A stretch of DNA of 64,000 nucleotides from Kitasatospora humi (GCF_020907985.1 NZ_JAJJPA010000025.1:1-64000), one strand, 5' to 3'; positions 8,778 to 17,524 are shown, counted from the stretch's first letter. Numbers and translations are program-made. The notes: generated from the sequence alone by a model not told the origin.

Positions 8778-8905
8778 GTCAATCTCCCGGGGCACCGGGG
8801 GTGGCCGCCCCGCCGTCAGCTCGCCGCCCCTGCCGTACACGATGTCTTCGCAAGGGTGTATGAATGTCCTCCTCAAGCTCAACCTACGAGGGGGGTTACC
8901 TCAAC

Positions 8906-9826
8906 ATGCGCAAGCGCATGCTCATGCGTGCTGCCTCGATGCTGGTCGGTGCGGGCCTCGCGGCCACCGTCGCGCCAGCCGCCGTGGCCGCGCCGGCGGC
9001 CCAGCACCTGCGGGTCCCGGCCGCCGCGCGGTCGTTCCACCACCAGACGTCCCGGACGGCCAAGACGGCCACTCCGAACGTCGGCAACAACGGCGGTGTG
9101 CTGAACCCGGGCGACAAGCTGCTGCCGGGTCAGAAGATCGTCGACAACGACGCCACCCTGGAGATGCAGGGCGACGGCAACCTGGTCATCTACCTGAACT
9201 ACGCCAGCGGCCAGCACTTCGCGGCGGTCTGGCAGACCCGCACCTGGGGCAACGCGGGTGCGTACCTGATCATGCAGGGCGACGGCAACCTGGTGCTCTA
9301 CAAGGCCGGTGGCACCGGTGCCCTGTGGAGCTCCGGCACCTGGGGCAAGGCCAACGCCAACGCCGAGTTCTACACCGGTGACCTGATGGTCGGCAGCGAC
9401 TCCACCCAGACGGTGTTCTGGGACAGCGGCACCGGCTACCTGGCCCAGAAGGACGCCAACGGCAACTACCCCGACGTCCCGTCGGACAGCCTGCTTTCCG
9501 GTGAGGCGCTGTGGCCCGGCAACTGGATCGAGTCCACCAACGCCTGGGTGCTGATGCAGACCGACGGCAACCTGGTGGTCTACCGCAAGCGTGACGGCAA
9601 GGCGCTGTGGAGCTCCAACACCTGGAACAAGACCAACGTCGTGACCGTCATGGACTCGAAGGGCGTGCTCGCCGTCATCGACAAGAGCAACGGCAACCCC
9701 TACTGGGACAGCAACACCTGGAACAGCCCGGGTGCCCACGCGCAGATCCAGGGTGACCTGAACTTCGTGGTCCGCACCCCGTCCGGGACCCCGGTCTGGA
9801 GCAGCGGGACGTACAACCAGTACTGA
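8906..9826 (+). CDS. Secreted bulb-type (B-lectin) mannose-binding domain protein
   Basis: A 306-residue protein. I take the ATG at 8906, preceded by AGGGGGG, which puts the signal peptide at the start (MRKRMLMRAASMLVGAGLAA, cleavage near AVAAPAA). The rest holds two B-lectin domains with repeats of the QxDxNxVxY sugar-binding motif: MQGDGNLVIY, MQGDGNLVLY, MQTDGNLVVY and a degenerate IQGDLNFVV. Proteins of this kind bind mannose-type glycans outside the cell. It follows the secreted protease on the same strand but has its own leader and a strong terminator, so it is probably a separate unit. Confidence 0.88.
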   Translation: MRKRMLMRAASMLVGAGLAATVAPAAVAAPAAQHLRVPAAARSFHHQTSRTAKTATPNVGNNGGVLNPGDKLLPGQKIVDNDATLEMQGDGNLVIYLNYASGQHFAAVWQTRTWGNAGAYLIMQGDGNLVLYKAGGTGALWSSGTWGKANANAEFYTGDLMVGSDSTQTVFWDSGTGYLAQKDANGNYPDVPSDSLLSGEALWPGNWIESTNAWVLMQTDGNLVVYRKRDGKALWSSNTWNKTNVVTVMDSKGVLAVIDKSNGNPYWDSNTWNSPGAHAQIQGDLNFVVRTPSGTPVWSSGTYNQY

Positions 9827-9868
9827 TCGGCGGTAGTGCCCGTCAGGGCGCCGAACAGGAGAAAACCG

Positions 9869-9910
9869 ACGTGCCCGGCACCGCGGCTTCGGCCGTGGTG
9901 CCGGGCACGT
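9869..9910 (+). terminator. Strong UUCG-loop terminator after the lectin gene
   Basis: An 18-bp stem (ACGTGCCCGGCACC at 9869-9882 and its complement at 9897-9910, extended inward by GCGG/CCGT) closed by a cUUCGg tetraloop. It lies 43 bp after the stop codon. Confidence 0.85.
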
Positions 9911-9988
9911 CCGCTTCGGGTGCCTCGGCTGGTCACCGCGCCGTCCGTCCTGACCGGACGTCAGCGCCGGCCCCTAGGGTCTGGCCCC

Positions 9989-10993
9989 ATGGATGACCTC
10001 TACACCCGTGGCAGGAACGCCCCGAGGGGCACGGCCGACTTCGAGCTGTACGCCTGGATCCAGGACCTGCACGAGGCCATGGACCTGCTCAACGACGCCT
10101 TCAGTCGCGACCGTTGGCCGCATTCCTACCAGGCGCCCTCGCTCAAGCGCCTGGAGAAGAACCTGCACTGGTACCTGGGGCGTGGCGTCGGTGGCGACGC
10201 CGAGGCACTCTTCCTGCGGTCGGTCGCCGGTTACTTGGGCGAGACCCTGCTGAACCAGGCCGGCGGGCGCTGGGGTTGGGACGAAACCCTGGACGACGGC
10301 GCCGGATTGCCGGTCGTCCGGCCGGACCCGGCGTTGGACCTGGATCCGGTCGTCCCCCTGGAGATCGTCGAGCGGGCCGTCGCCGAGCGGACGGGCACCG
10401 TCCTCGCCGAGGAGGCCCGCCGGCTGCGCGGCGCGGTCCGCGCCCGCAAACGGCGCAAGGGCAACGCCGGTTGGGAGCCCGAACGGCTGCCCACCCCGTG
10501 GATAGCGCGGGAGAACCTGGAGTCGTTCACCATGGCCAAACGGCTGCTGCGCTGGGGCTGGTACCACCGCAACCTGCACCGCTGGAGCTGGGCAGAGGAG
10601 GCGGGCGGCGGCGAAGAGCGCTGGAACTACCGACCGGAGTCGCTGGACGCGCTGGACGAGCTGCTGCACGAGCGCTTCCGGTCGGCCGAGGAGTACAACG
10701 AGGCTGCGGGGGAGGAGTTCTGGCTGCACGCCGCCTGGTACGCGGCCGAGTGCGTGGTGATGTGGAAGAAGGCCCGCTGGCAGTACCTGGAGCCCAATCC
10801 GCAGGCGCTGCCCGGCACTCCGTACGCGGCCGACAACCACTGGACCGGCGCTCCCTTCATCCGCCAGCGCTTCCGTTTCGACGGCCACGCCGAGCACCCC
10901 AGGCAGATGCTCCGCGCGGTCTTCGCCGGCCACCGGCTGAGGGAGGTGGCGGAGCGGTTCCCCGACCCCGTGCCCGGCGACTACGGCTACTGA
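9989..10993 (+). CDS. Conserved-looking hypothetical protein, Trp/Arg-rich
   Basis: A 334-residue protein with strong actinomycete coding bias, starting at the ATG at 9989 (MDDLYTRGRNAPRGTADFEL). I recognise no family. It has no signal peptide or membrane segment, is rich in Trp, Arg and Glu (WYHRNLHRWSWAEE, WLHAAWYAAECVVMWKKARW) and looks largely alpha-helical. Its middle part (LEKNLHWYLGRGVGGDAEALFLRSVAGYLGE, split over two helices) hints at an immunity-type or DUF-like cytoplasmic protein, but this is only an impression. The lectin terminator lies upstream, so it has its own promoter. Confidence 0.6.
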   Translation: MDDLYTRGRNAPRGTADFELYAWIQDLHEAMDLLNDAFSRDRWPHSYQAPSLKRLEKNLHWYLGRGVGGDAEALFLRSVAGYLGETLLNQAGGRWGWDETLDDGAGLPVVRPDPALDLDPVVPLEIVERAVAERTGTVLAEEARRLRGAVRARKRRKGNAGWEPERLPTPWIARENLESFTMAKRLLRWGWYHRNLHRWSWAEEAGGGEERWNYRPESLDALDELLHERFRSAEEYNEAAGEEFWLHAAWYAAECVVMWKKARWQYLEPNPQALPGTPYAADNHWTGAPFIRQRFRFDGHAEHPRQMLRAVFAGHRLREVAERFPDPVPGDYGY

Positions 10994-11025
10994 CCCGGCC
11001 CAGCGGGGGTGGGCAGGGGGCAGAT

Positions 11026-11039
11026 TTGAACGCGTTCAA
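11026..11039. promoter_or_regulatory. Perfect palindrome TTGAACGCGTTCAA (operator-like)
   Basis: A perfect 14-bp palindrome in the promoter region of the ferritin-like gene, 105 bp before its start codon. Symmetric sites of this size are typical of TetR-family operators. No TetR gene is adjacent. Confidence 0.5.
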
Positions 11040-11144
11040 GTATGCGGTAGCGTTGGCGCCACGGCAGGCGCCCATGGCGGCGTCCGCCTCGGTGTGCCCG
11101 CAGGCGGTCGGCGCCGGGCGGGCCCGGGACGTGGGGGCGAGGGC

Positions 11145-11891
11145 ATGAGCGAGGACGGGTTCGCCGGCTGGGTGGCGGAGTTCGAAGGGGAGCGGACACG
11201 GCGGGAGCACTTGGCGCAGCCCCAGCGGCAGCGGGGCGCCAACCTGCCGGCCACGGTCTGCCGGAGCCTGCAGAAGTTCCAGGTCGGCGAGGACGGCGAC
11301 GGGCGGAACCTGATCGGCAAGGCCGACCAGGCCGGTGACCCGCACTACACGGCGGCCGTGCGGTTGTTCGTCGACGAGGAACGAAACCACGCCCGGCTGC
11401 TCGCCCGGCTGCTGGAGACCGCCGGTGTGGCGACGCTGACGGGCCACTGGAGCGACCGGATCTTCATGCGGGTCCGGCGACTGCTCGGGCTGCGACTGGA
11501 GCTGATGGTGCTGATGACCGCCGAGCTGATCGCCGTGGAGTACTACCGCGACCTGCGCGACGGCATCGCCGACCCGCTGACCCGCGAGGTGTCCGCGCGG
11601 ATCCTGCGGGACGAGCAGCGGCACATCCCGTTCCACACCCGCAGGTTGCGCGGTTCCATCACCGAACTGCCCGCCGTGCTGCGCCCGTCGGCGGTGGCCG
11701 GTTGGCGGTTGCTGCTGCTGGCGGCCGCGTTGTTCGTGGCGGTGGACCACGGGCCGGCGCTGCACAGCCTGCGGGCCTCCCGCACCGGGTTCGTCCTGGG
11801 GGTGATGCGGGCCTCGGCGCCGGTCGCCGCCGGCCTGCTCGGCCCGGTCGGCACCCCGGGCGCGGCGGCCGCCCACCGGGCACCGGCCTGA
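11145..11891 (+). CDS. Ferritin-like di-iron domain protein
   Basis: A 248-residue protein from the ATG at 11145. Two carboxylate-bridged metal motifs are visible: DEERNHARLL (ExxH) in the first helix pair and RDEQRHIPFH (ExxH) in the second, with ELIAVEYY between them supplying further Glu ligands. This is the pattern of ferritin-like, rubrerythrin-type di-iron proteins. A hydrophobic segment near residue 185 (GWRLLLLAAALFVAV) may attach it to the membrane. Role in oxidative stress or as an oxygenase cannot be decided. A palindromic operator-like site lies upstream. Confidence 0.75.
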   Translation: MSEDGFAGWVAEFEGERTRREHLAQPQRQRGANLPATVCRSLQKFQVGEDGDGRNLIGKADQAGDPHYTAAVRLFVDEERNHARLLARLLETAGVATLTGHWSDRIFMRVRRLLGLRLELMVLMTAELIAVEYYRDLRDGIADPLTREVSARILRDEQRHIPFHTRRLRGSITELPAVLRPSAVAGWRLLLLAAALFVAVDHGPALHSLRASRTGFVLGVMRASAPVAAGLLGPVGTPGAAAAHRAPA

Positions 11892-11913
11892 GCGAACGCC
11901 CGGCGTAGTGCGG

Positions 11914-12336
11914 TCACTTGGCACGCGGCTGGTTGAACCGCAGCATGTTGCCGGCCGGGTCGCGGAAGGCGAAGTCGCGCACGCCGTACGGCTGGTCCAT
12001 CGGCTCCTGGAGCACCTCGGCACCGCTCGCGCGGATCTTCTCGAAGAGGGCGTCGCAGTCGTCGGTGCGGAAGATGACGCCGCGCAGCTGGCCCTTGGCC
12101 ATCAGTTCGGCCGCTGCCTGCCGGTCGTCCTCGGTGGCGTGCGGGTCGGCGACCGGCGGTTCGAGGACGATCTCCACGTCCGGCTGGTCCGGGGAGGCGA
12201 CGGTCACCCAGCGCATCCCCTCGAACGCGATGTCATTGCGCACCTCCAGGCCGAGCACGTCGCGGTAGAAGGCGAGCGCCTTCTCATGGTCGTCGACGGC
12301 GATGAAACACTGTGCGAGCTTGAGGTCCATGGTCAT
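11914..12336 (-). CDS. VOC (glyoxalase/bleomycin-resistance) family protein
   Basis: About 140 residues, a single vicinal-oxygen-chelate unit: KLAQCFIAVDDHEKALAFYRDVLG at the N-terminus and VRDFAFRDPAGNMLRF at the C-terminus, both typical beta-alpha-beta modules. It begins almost exactly where the AraC-type regulator gene ends, so the two form an operon and the regulator probably controls it. Start alternatives are a GTG at 12339 and ATGs at 12336 and 12330. Substrate unknown. Confidence 0.85.
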   Translation of the reverse strand: MTMDLKLAQCFIAVDDHEKALAFYRDVLGLEVRNDIAFEGMRWVTVASPDQPDVEIVLEPPVADPHATEDDRQAAAELMAKGQLRGVIFRTDDCDALFEKIRASGAEVLQEPMDQPYGVRDFAFRDPAGNMLRFNQPRAK

Positions 12337-12340
12337 CACC

Positions 12341-12820
12341 CTAGGGATGCCGGGCGCCTTTCGCTTCCCCGTTCCGGACCGGTCTGGTGTGGATCTTGGC
12401 GATGCAGGCCGGGATGACCGCGCTGTGCTCGTGGTCGCGGGTCCGGTAGGCGCTCGGGCTCTCGCCGACCAGCTCGGTGAACCGGGAACTGAAGGACCCC
12501 AGTGAGGTGCAGCCGACGGCCATGCACACCTCGGTCACCGTCATGTCGCCGCGCCGCAGCAGCGTCTTGGCCCGTTCGATCCGGCGGGTCATGAGATAGC
12601 CGTACGGCGTCTCGCCGTAGGCGGCGCGGAAGCTGCGCGAGAAGTGGCCCGGCGACATCAGGGCGTCCCGCGCCAACGCCGGGACGTCCAGCGGCTCCGC
12701 GTAGTCGCGGTCCATCCGGTCCCGGGCCTGGCGCAGCCGGACGAGGTCGGCGAGGGGAATGCGGGGCACGGGTGGTCGGTCCTCCTGCTGGTCGGTTGGC
12801 CCCTCCAGAGTCGCGCCCAC
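12341..12820 (-). CDS. AraC-family transcriptional regulator (HTH only)
   Basis: A 159-residue regulator made of the two AraC helix-turn-helix motifs (DVPALARDALMSPGHFSRSF and MTVTEVCMAVGCTSLGSFSSRFTELVG) with a short N-terminal lead and no separate sensor domain. This compact form is often paired with a VOC protein, as here. It is first in the minus-strand pair; about 160 bp separate it from the next gene. Confidence 0.88.
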   Translation of the reverse strand: MGATLEGPTDQQEDRPPVPRIPLADLVRLRQARDRMDRDYAEPLDVPALARDALMSPGHFSRSFRAAYGETPYGYLMTRRIERAKTLLRRGDMTVTEVCMAVGCTSLGSFSSRFTELVGESPSAYRTRDHEHSAVIPACIAKIHTRPVRNGEAKGARHP

Positions 12821-12834
12821 CGGGTGTGCGGGTC

Positions 12835-12920
12835 AACCGAGCGCGTCCGGGGGCGAGCTCGGCCGGGCCGGGCCGGGAGGGCATTCGGCCGGGCCGGGCC
12901 GGGAGAGCACGTCGACCTGC
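12835..12920. repeat. Short direct repeat in AraC upstream region
   Basis: Two copies of CGGCCGGGCCGGGCCGGGAG, near 12871 and 12888, differing in the bases after the last AG. The sequence is low-complexity GC; no function is evident. Confidence 0.5.
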
Positions 12921-12981
12921 TCGCCCCGGCGTCCGGCCCCATGGGCCGCCGACCGGCAACCGGCCGACGCCGGCCGCGTCG

Positions 12982-14157
12982 TCAGGGCTGGAACGCCACC
13001 TCCGGGTAGTCGGCCGACGGGCCGTCGAGGAGCGGCTGCGGGATCCCCTTGAGCTGCAGGTCGAAGAAGGCCGCCACATACGTGCGGGTCAGCTGCTCAC
13101 TCCGCTGCCAGGACGGGCCGGGGAAGTGGACCCCGCCGGCGGCGGCCAGCATCGGCAGGTCGGTGAAGCTGTCGTGCCCGGCGCCGGCCACGGTCAGCCA
13201 GCGCTTCCAACCGTCCAGCCGCTTCCAGGCCTTGGTCCAGCTCTTGTCCATGCCGGGCTGCTCGTCCGCCTGGGCGCCGAGCATCAGGAACGGCCGGCCG
13301 TTCAGTCCGTCGTGCGGCATCGGGTCGAAGAACGTGCCGTCCATGTTCACCCCGGCGCGGACCCGGGGGTCCCCGGCCATGGTGCCGGCGGCCGTGTCGC
13401 CGCCGATGGAGTGGCCGGCCACGCCGATTCGCTGACGGTCGATCAGATCCGCGTGGTCCCAGGCGGGGTGTGGGCCGGTCAACCGGTCGATCACGAAGGA
13501 CAGGTCGGCGGCCCGGTCCCGGACGACCTCGGCCGGACCGCCGGACGGCAGTGTGGCACAGACCTGGCAGGTGAGGGTCCGGCCGTCGGGGAAGGTGGTT
13601 CCGAAGGTGTCATAGGTGTGGTCGACCGCGGCGACCACGTAGCCGCGGCTGGCGAGATCCTCGGCCAGGCCGGTCAGGGTGGCTCGGGTGAAGCCGTTGC
13701 CCGGTGAGAGCAGCACCAGCGGGTAGGGGCCGGGTTCGGGTCGGGCGTCGGTGCGGGCCCAGGTGACGGTGGCAGCGACCGGACCGGCCGGGTAGGCGGC
13801 TGCTTGCGGGGACCAGCCGTCGAGCAGGTCCCGGGCCTCCTCGATGGTCATGTAGGGCGCCGGGGTGCCGCTGCCGGGCTGGGCCGGGTAGTAGACGGAG
13901 ACCATCAGCTGGCGCGGCCCGGCGGTGGGGACCCATGGATCCTGGCGCCGGGTGTCCACCAGGTGGAGCACGCTGCGCCCCACGGCGTGCGGCCCGGTCG
14001 GCTGGGGCAGGACCGCCGGTTGGTCCATGGTGGCCCGGGCGGCGGTGGCGGCAGGGGCCGGGGCGGCGGCGAACGCGGAGCCCGGGGTGGCCACGGACAA
14101 GGGCAGGACGAGGGCGAGCAAGGCGGTGGCCGCGGCGGTGCGGCGGAGTGCGATCAT
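12982..14157 (-). CDS. Secreted alpha/beta hydrolase, PAF-acetylhydrolase-like
   Basis: About 391 residues from the ATG at 14157, which puts a signal peptide first (RRTAAATALLALVLPLSVAT, then AFAA). Nucleophile elbow GHSIGG near residue 250, an upstream LLSPGNGF oxyanion-type loop and a C-terminal GAGHDSF giving the catalytic His; NMDGTFFD matches the acid region of platelet-activating-factor acetylhydrolase-type lipases. It is probably an exported esterase or lipase. No clear ribosome binding site precedes the ATG, so the mRNA may be leaderless; a longer in-frame start lies at 14232. Confidence 0.8.
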   Translation of the reverse strand: MIALRRTAAATALLALVLPLSVATPGSAFAAAPAPAATAARATMDQPAVLPQPTGPHAVGRSVLHLVDTRRQDPWVPTAGPRQLMVSVYYPAQPGSGTPAPYMTIEEARDLLDGWSPQAAAYPAGPVAATVTWARTDARPEPGPYPLVLLSPGNGFTRATLTGLAEDLASRGYVVAAVDHTYDTFGTTFPDGRTLTCQVCATLPSGGPAEVVRDRAADLSFVIDRLTGPHPAWDHADLIDRQRIGVAGHSIGGDTAAGTMAGDPRVRAGVNMDGTFFDPMPHDGLNGRPFLMLGAQADEQPGMDKSWTKAWKRLDGWKRWLTVAGAGHDSFTDLPMLAAAGGVHFPGPSWQRSEQLTRTYVAAFFDLQLKGIPQPLLDGPSADYPEVAFQP

Positions 14158-14346
14158 GCGGTTAACGCTAGGAACGGCGCGGCCGGTTGGCGTCAGCTCT
14201 GGGGCGTCATCCCAGGGGCTGACGGGAATCATCCGCCGGGCTGTTCACGCAGCCCCCCGGTCGGCCCTGGCGATCGCGTCGAGGCAGATCCGGCGGCCGC
14301 CCGGGGGATGGCTCCCTCGGCTGACAGCGGTGTCGACCGCTGCCGG

Positions 14347-15012
14347 TCATCCTGCCGGAGCCGGCAGCCCGGGTCGGCGCCGGAGGGCGGCGGTGCGGCG
14401 GCGGTGGTAGTGGACGGTCAGCACGGCCACCAGCGGCCCCCAGGCGGCCAGCGGGACGTAGGCGGCGTAGAAGGCGACCGTCTGCCAGCCGTGCGTGACC
14501 AGTCCGGTGCCGGGAGTCTGCCGGGTGCTGTTGACCATCCGGCCGGTGGCGAACATCAACAGGCCGTACGGGAAGACCATCAGCAGCAGCGAGCCCACCG
14601 CGGCCGGGACGGTGGCGGCCGGCACCGGCACCCGGCGGCCGCGCAGCAGCGGGATCCAGCGCGGCACCGTCTCACCCCAAGTGCTCACCAATCCGACGGT
14701 GAGGAAGGCCAGCGCCTCGCTGACCACGCTGAGCGCCACCACGTACCAGGCCCCAGTGACGAGGACCGGGCCGTGCCCGGGCGGCGGGGTGGTGCTCGGT
14801 TCCAGCAGTGGGTCACCGTGCCCGAGCAGCGCCAGCCGCCAGAGGCAGGAGGGCAGCGTGGTGAGGGTGGTGGCGTACGCGGCGCGGACGGCCCAGCGGG
14901 GGACGCCGTCCGCGACGGTGCCGTGGAGGCGGGCGCGTCGGTGGAACCGGTAGCGCGGCGCGGGACGGACCCGGGTGCGGCGGCCGGCCTTCGAGCCGGG
15001 GGTGCTGGACAT
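14347..15012 (-). CDS. Integral membrane protein, four predicted helices
   Basis: A 221-residue protein with a basic N-terminus (GRRTRVRPAPRYRFHRRARL), then about four to five hydrophobic helices (for example VTGAWYVVALSVVSEALAFL, AVGSLLLMVFPYGLLMF, VAFYAAYVPLAAWGPLVAVL) and a basic C-terminus. I do not recognise the family. It diverges from the SDR gene at 15206 and shares its upstream region. Confidence 0.65.
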   Translation of the reverse strand: MSSTPGSKAGRRTRVRPAPRYRFHRRARLHGTVADGVPRWAVRAAYATTLTTLPSCLWRLALLGHGDPLLEPSTTPPPGHGPVLVTGAWYVVALSVVSEALAFLTVGLVSTWGETVPRWIPLLRGRRVPVPAATVPAAVGSLLLMVFPYGLLMFATGRMVNSTRQTPGTGLVTHGWQTVAFYAAYVPLAAWGPLVAVLTVHYHRRRTAALRRRPGLPAPAG

Positions 15013-15166
15013 GTGAACTCCACTGCGGTGGGCCGGTGCTGAGCGTCGGCATCGACGATCGCAGCCGCCCGGGGCCCACCGGATCCCCCACGCGAGGGGA
15101 GTTGCGGGTCGGGAGCTCCCTCAGGTGGGGGAGGGGGCGATAGGGAAACATTGTCCTCCTCCCATA

Positions 15167-15194
15167 TGATCAGCCGTCAGTTCACGGTTGATCA
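15167..15194. promoter_or_regulatory. Imperfect palindromic operator before SDR gene
   Basis: TGATCAGCCGT (15167-15177) and ACGGTTGATCA (15184-15194) are inverted repeats matching at 10 of 11 positions with a six-base spacer. The site ends 11 bp before the SDR start codon and so would block initiation or early transcription. No regulator gene is adjacent. Confidence 0.6.
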
Positions 15195-15205
15195 AAGGGG
15201 GACGG

Positions 15206-15964
15206 ATGAGCGGGACAGCGGCGGTACGCGACCTCGAAGGCAAGGTCGCCATCGTGGTGGGCGGCAGCAGGAACCAGGGGGCGGCATGCGCCGAGGAGTT
15301 GGCGGCGCGCGGGGCCACCGTGGTGATCAGCTACGCCAACGGTGCCGAGGCGGCCGAGGAGACCGCGGCCGCGCTGCGCAAGCACGGTGTGACGGCGGAG
15401 GCCGTCCGCTCCGACGCCACGGTGTCGGCGGACGTCAACGAGCTGTTCGAGTCGACGGTGCGGCAGCACGGGCGACTGGACATCGTGGTGCACCTGCCCG
15501 GCATGGTGCTGAAGAAGCCGCTCTCCGAGGTCACCGACGAGGACTTCGACCAGGTGATCGACCGCAACACCCGCAGCGCGTTCCACACCCTGCGGGCCGC
15601 CGCCCGGCTGTTGGGCGACGGCGGTCGCTGCGTGGTCTTCTCCACCACGCTGACCTCCGTGATGACCGGGCCGTACGGCCTCTACTCGGCCAGCAAGGCG
15701 GCCGTCGAGCGGATGGTGCTCGCGGCGGCCAAGGAGCTGGGCCCGCGCGGCATCACGGTGAACGCGGTCGCGCCCGGCCCGGTGGACACCGACTTCTACC
15801 GCAACGCCGAGACGCCGGAGTCGATGGCCACCGCCGCGCACCACAGCCCGCGCGGCCGGCTCGGGCAGCCCGGCGACATCGCGCCGGTGGTCGGTTGGCT
15901 GGTCAGCGAGGAGGCGGGCTGGGTCTCCGGCCAGACCGTGCGTGCCAACGGCGCGATGTTCTGA
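15206..15964 (+). CDS. SDR family oxidoreductase
   Basis: A 252-residue short-chain dehydrogenase from the ATG at 15206 (GGGGG six bases upstream). The cofactor loop is GGSRNQGAACAEELA, the catalytic Tyr/Lys pair is in YGLYSASKAAVE, and GPVDTDFY and GWVSGQTVRANG follow the classical SDR pattern. The usual NNAG motif is replaced by HLPGM, an unusual change in the segment that stabilises the central sheet. An operator-like palindrome overlaps its leader. Substrate unknown. Confidence 0.88.
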   Translation: MSGTAAVRDLEGKVAIVVGGSRNQGAACAEELAARGATVVISYANGAEAAEETAAALRKHGVTAEAVRSDATVSADVNELFESTVRQHGRLDIVVHLPGMVLKKPLSEVTDEDFDQVIDRNTRSAFHTLRAAARLLGDGGRCVVFSTTLTSVMTGPYGLYSASKAAVERMVLAAAKELGPRGITVNAVAPGPVDTDFYRNAETPESMATAAHHSPRGRLGQPGDIAPVVGWLVSEEAGWVSGQTVRANGAMF

Positions 15965-15974
15965 CGGCTCCCCC

Positions 15975-16610
15975 ATGCCCGACTGGTCCACCATCTCCAA
16001 CCTGGCCACCGCGGGCGGCACCCTGGTGCTCGCAGGCGCCTCCTTCGCCTCGATCCGCTCGGCCGACCGGGCTGCCCGCTCGGCCGAGCGGGCCGTGCTC
16101 GCCTCGCTGCGCCCGCTGCTGATCGGCTCCCAACTGGAGTCACCCACGCAGAAGGTGGTCTGGCACGACGCGCACTGGACCCACCTGGACGGCGGCGCCG
16201 GCTACCTGATGCTCGTCGACGACAACGTCTACCTGGCCGTCTCGCTGCGCAACGCGGGGCCGGGGCTCGGCGTGATCCACGGCTGGCGCCGGGTGGGGGA
16301 GCACGTCCACGCACGGGCCGAGCGCCCCGATCCGGCCGACTTCCGCCCGCAGGTCCGCGACCTCTACGTGGCGCCCGGAGACACCAGCTTCTGGCACGCG
16401 GCGGTCCGGGACGCGGAGGATCCCGACTTCGGTCCGCTGCAGAGGCTGATCAAGGGCCGGGAGCGGGTCGACCTCGACCTGCTCTACGGAGACTCCGAGG
16501 GCGGACAGCGCACCATCAGCCGGTTCTCGCTGATCCCGGGTGTGCAGACCGAGGCCTGGGTCGCACTGGTGGTCCGGCACTGGAACCTCGACCGGCCGGA
16601 CCCCCGCTGA
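15975..16610 (+). CDS. Hypothetical protein with one N-terminal membrane segment
   Basis: A 211-residue protein from the ATG at 15975, only ten bases after the SDR stop codon and so probably cotranscribed. It opens PDWSTISNLATAGGTLVLAG, a membrane helix, followed by RSADRAARSAERAVLASLRPLL, a charged helix, and a beta-rich globular part (YLAVSLRNAGPGLGVIHGW). Proteins with this layout are common in Streptomyces without known function. Confidence 0.65.
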   Translation: MPDWSTISNLATAGGTLVLAGASFASIRSADRAARSAERAVLASLRPLLIGSQLESPTQKVVWHDAHWTHLDGGAGYLMLVDDNVYLAVSLRNAGPGLGVIHGWRRVGEHVHARAERPDPADFRPQVRDLYVAPGDTSFWHAAVRDAEDPDFGPLQRLIKGRERVDLDLLYGDSEGGQRTISRFSLIPGVQTEAWVALVVRHWNLDRPDPR

Positions 16611-16639
16611 CACCCCGCTGCCCGGCGGGCGTTGACCGC

Positions 16640-16674
16640 GGGCAGCGGGCAGCGGGCAGCGGGCAGCGGGCAGC
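16640..16674. repeat. Heptamer tandem repeat (GGGCAGC)x5
   Basis: Five perfect copies of GGGCAGC followed by degenerate copies up to about 16690, in the gap between two convergent genes. Confidence 0.9.
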
Positions 16675-16701
16675 GGGTGGCGGGCGGCGGGAAGCCGGGG
16701 G

Positions 16702-17469
16702 TCAGTGGGCGGTCCAGCCGCCGTCCAGGGTGAGCGAGGCGCCGGTCATGAAGGCGGCGGCGTCGGAGCAGAGCCAGAGCGCGGCCTGGGCCACCTCGGC
16801 CGGCTCTATCAGGCGCTTGATCGCACTGCGCTCCAGCATCACCCGCTCGACCACCTCCTGCTCCGGGATCCGGTGGGCGAGCGCCTGGTCGGCGATCTGG
16901 CGCTCCACCAGCGGCGTGCGCACATAGCCCGGGTTGACGCAGTTGCTGGTCACCCCGTGCGGGGCGCCCTCCAACGCGACCACCTTGCTCAGCCCCTCCA
17001 AGCCGTGCTTGGCGGCCACGTAGGCGACCTTGAACGGACTGGCCCGCAGGCCGTGCACCGAGGAGACGTTGACCACCCGCCCCCATCCGCGCCGGTACAT
17101 GTGCGGCAGGGTGCGCCGCAGGATCCGGAACGGCGCCTCCACCATCACCCGCTGGATCAGGGCGAACCGCTCCGGCGGGAACTCCTGCACGGGCGCCACG
17201 TGCTGCAGACCGGCGTTGTTGACCACGATGTCGACCTCGGTCGGCAGGGTCTCCACCGCCGCCGGGTCGGACAGGTCGACGATCTGGGCGATGCCGCCGA
17301 TCTCGGCCGCCACCGCCACGGCGGCATCGGCGGCCACGTCCACCACATGGACCGAGGCGCCGGCTGCCGCGAGTGCCTGTGCGCAGGCCCGGCCGATCCC
17401 GCCGGCCGCACCGGTGACCAGCGCGGTGCGGCCGCTCAGGAACCGTCCGGTTGTCCGATAGTTCTCCAT
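16702..17469 (-). CDS. 3-Hydroxybutyrate dehydrogenase-type SDR
   Basis: A 255-residue SDR from the ATG at 17469. The NAD loop is TGAAGGIGRACAQAL, NNAGLQHVAPVQEFP is the NNAG region in the form seen in 3-hydroxybutyrate dehydrogenases, RVVNVSSVHGL carries the catalytic Ser, and YVAAKHGLEGLSKVVALE the Tyr/Lys. NCVNPGYVRTPLVERQI and FMTGASLTLDGGWTAH also match the HBDH subfamily, which interconverts (R)-3-hydroxybutyrate and acetoacetate. It stands alone. Confidence 0.8.
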   Translation of the reverse strand: MENYRTTGRFLSGRTALVTGAAGGIGRACAQALAAAGASVHVVDVAADAAVAVAAEIGGIAQIVDLSDPAAVETLPTEVDIVVNNAGLQHVAPVQEFPPERFALIQRVMVEAPFRILRRTLPHMYRRGWGRVVNVSSVHGLRASPFKVAYVAAKHGLEGLSKVVALEGAPHGVTSNCVNPGYVRTPLVERQIADQALAHRIPEQEVVERVMLERSAIKRLIEPAEVAQAALWLCSDAAAFMTGASLTLDGGWTAH

Positions 17470-17505
17470 GGTCGCAAACGGTAGGGAAGCACGACTCGGC
17501 GACCC

Positions 17506-17524
17506 ATGTGACGTACCGCCACAT
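17506..17524. promoter_or_regulatory. Inverted repeat ATGTG-N9-CACAT upstream of HBDH-type gene
   Basis: Five-base arms (extended to eight with one mismatch) spaced by nine bases, 37 bp before the SDR start codon. It has the size of a dimeric repressor site but could be chance. Confidence 0.25.

Noticed and set aside
14158..14232. Longer N-terminus of the secreted hydrolase from the ATG at 14232
   Set aside because: The extra 25 residues would sit before the signal peptide; the internal ATG puts the signal at the start.
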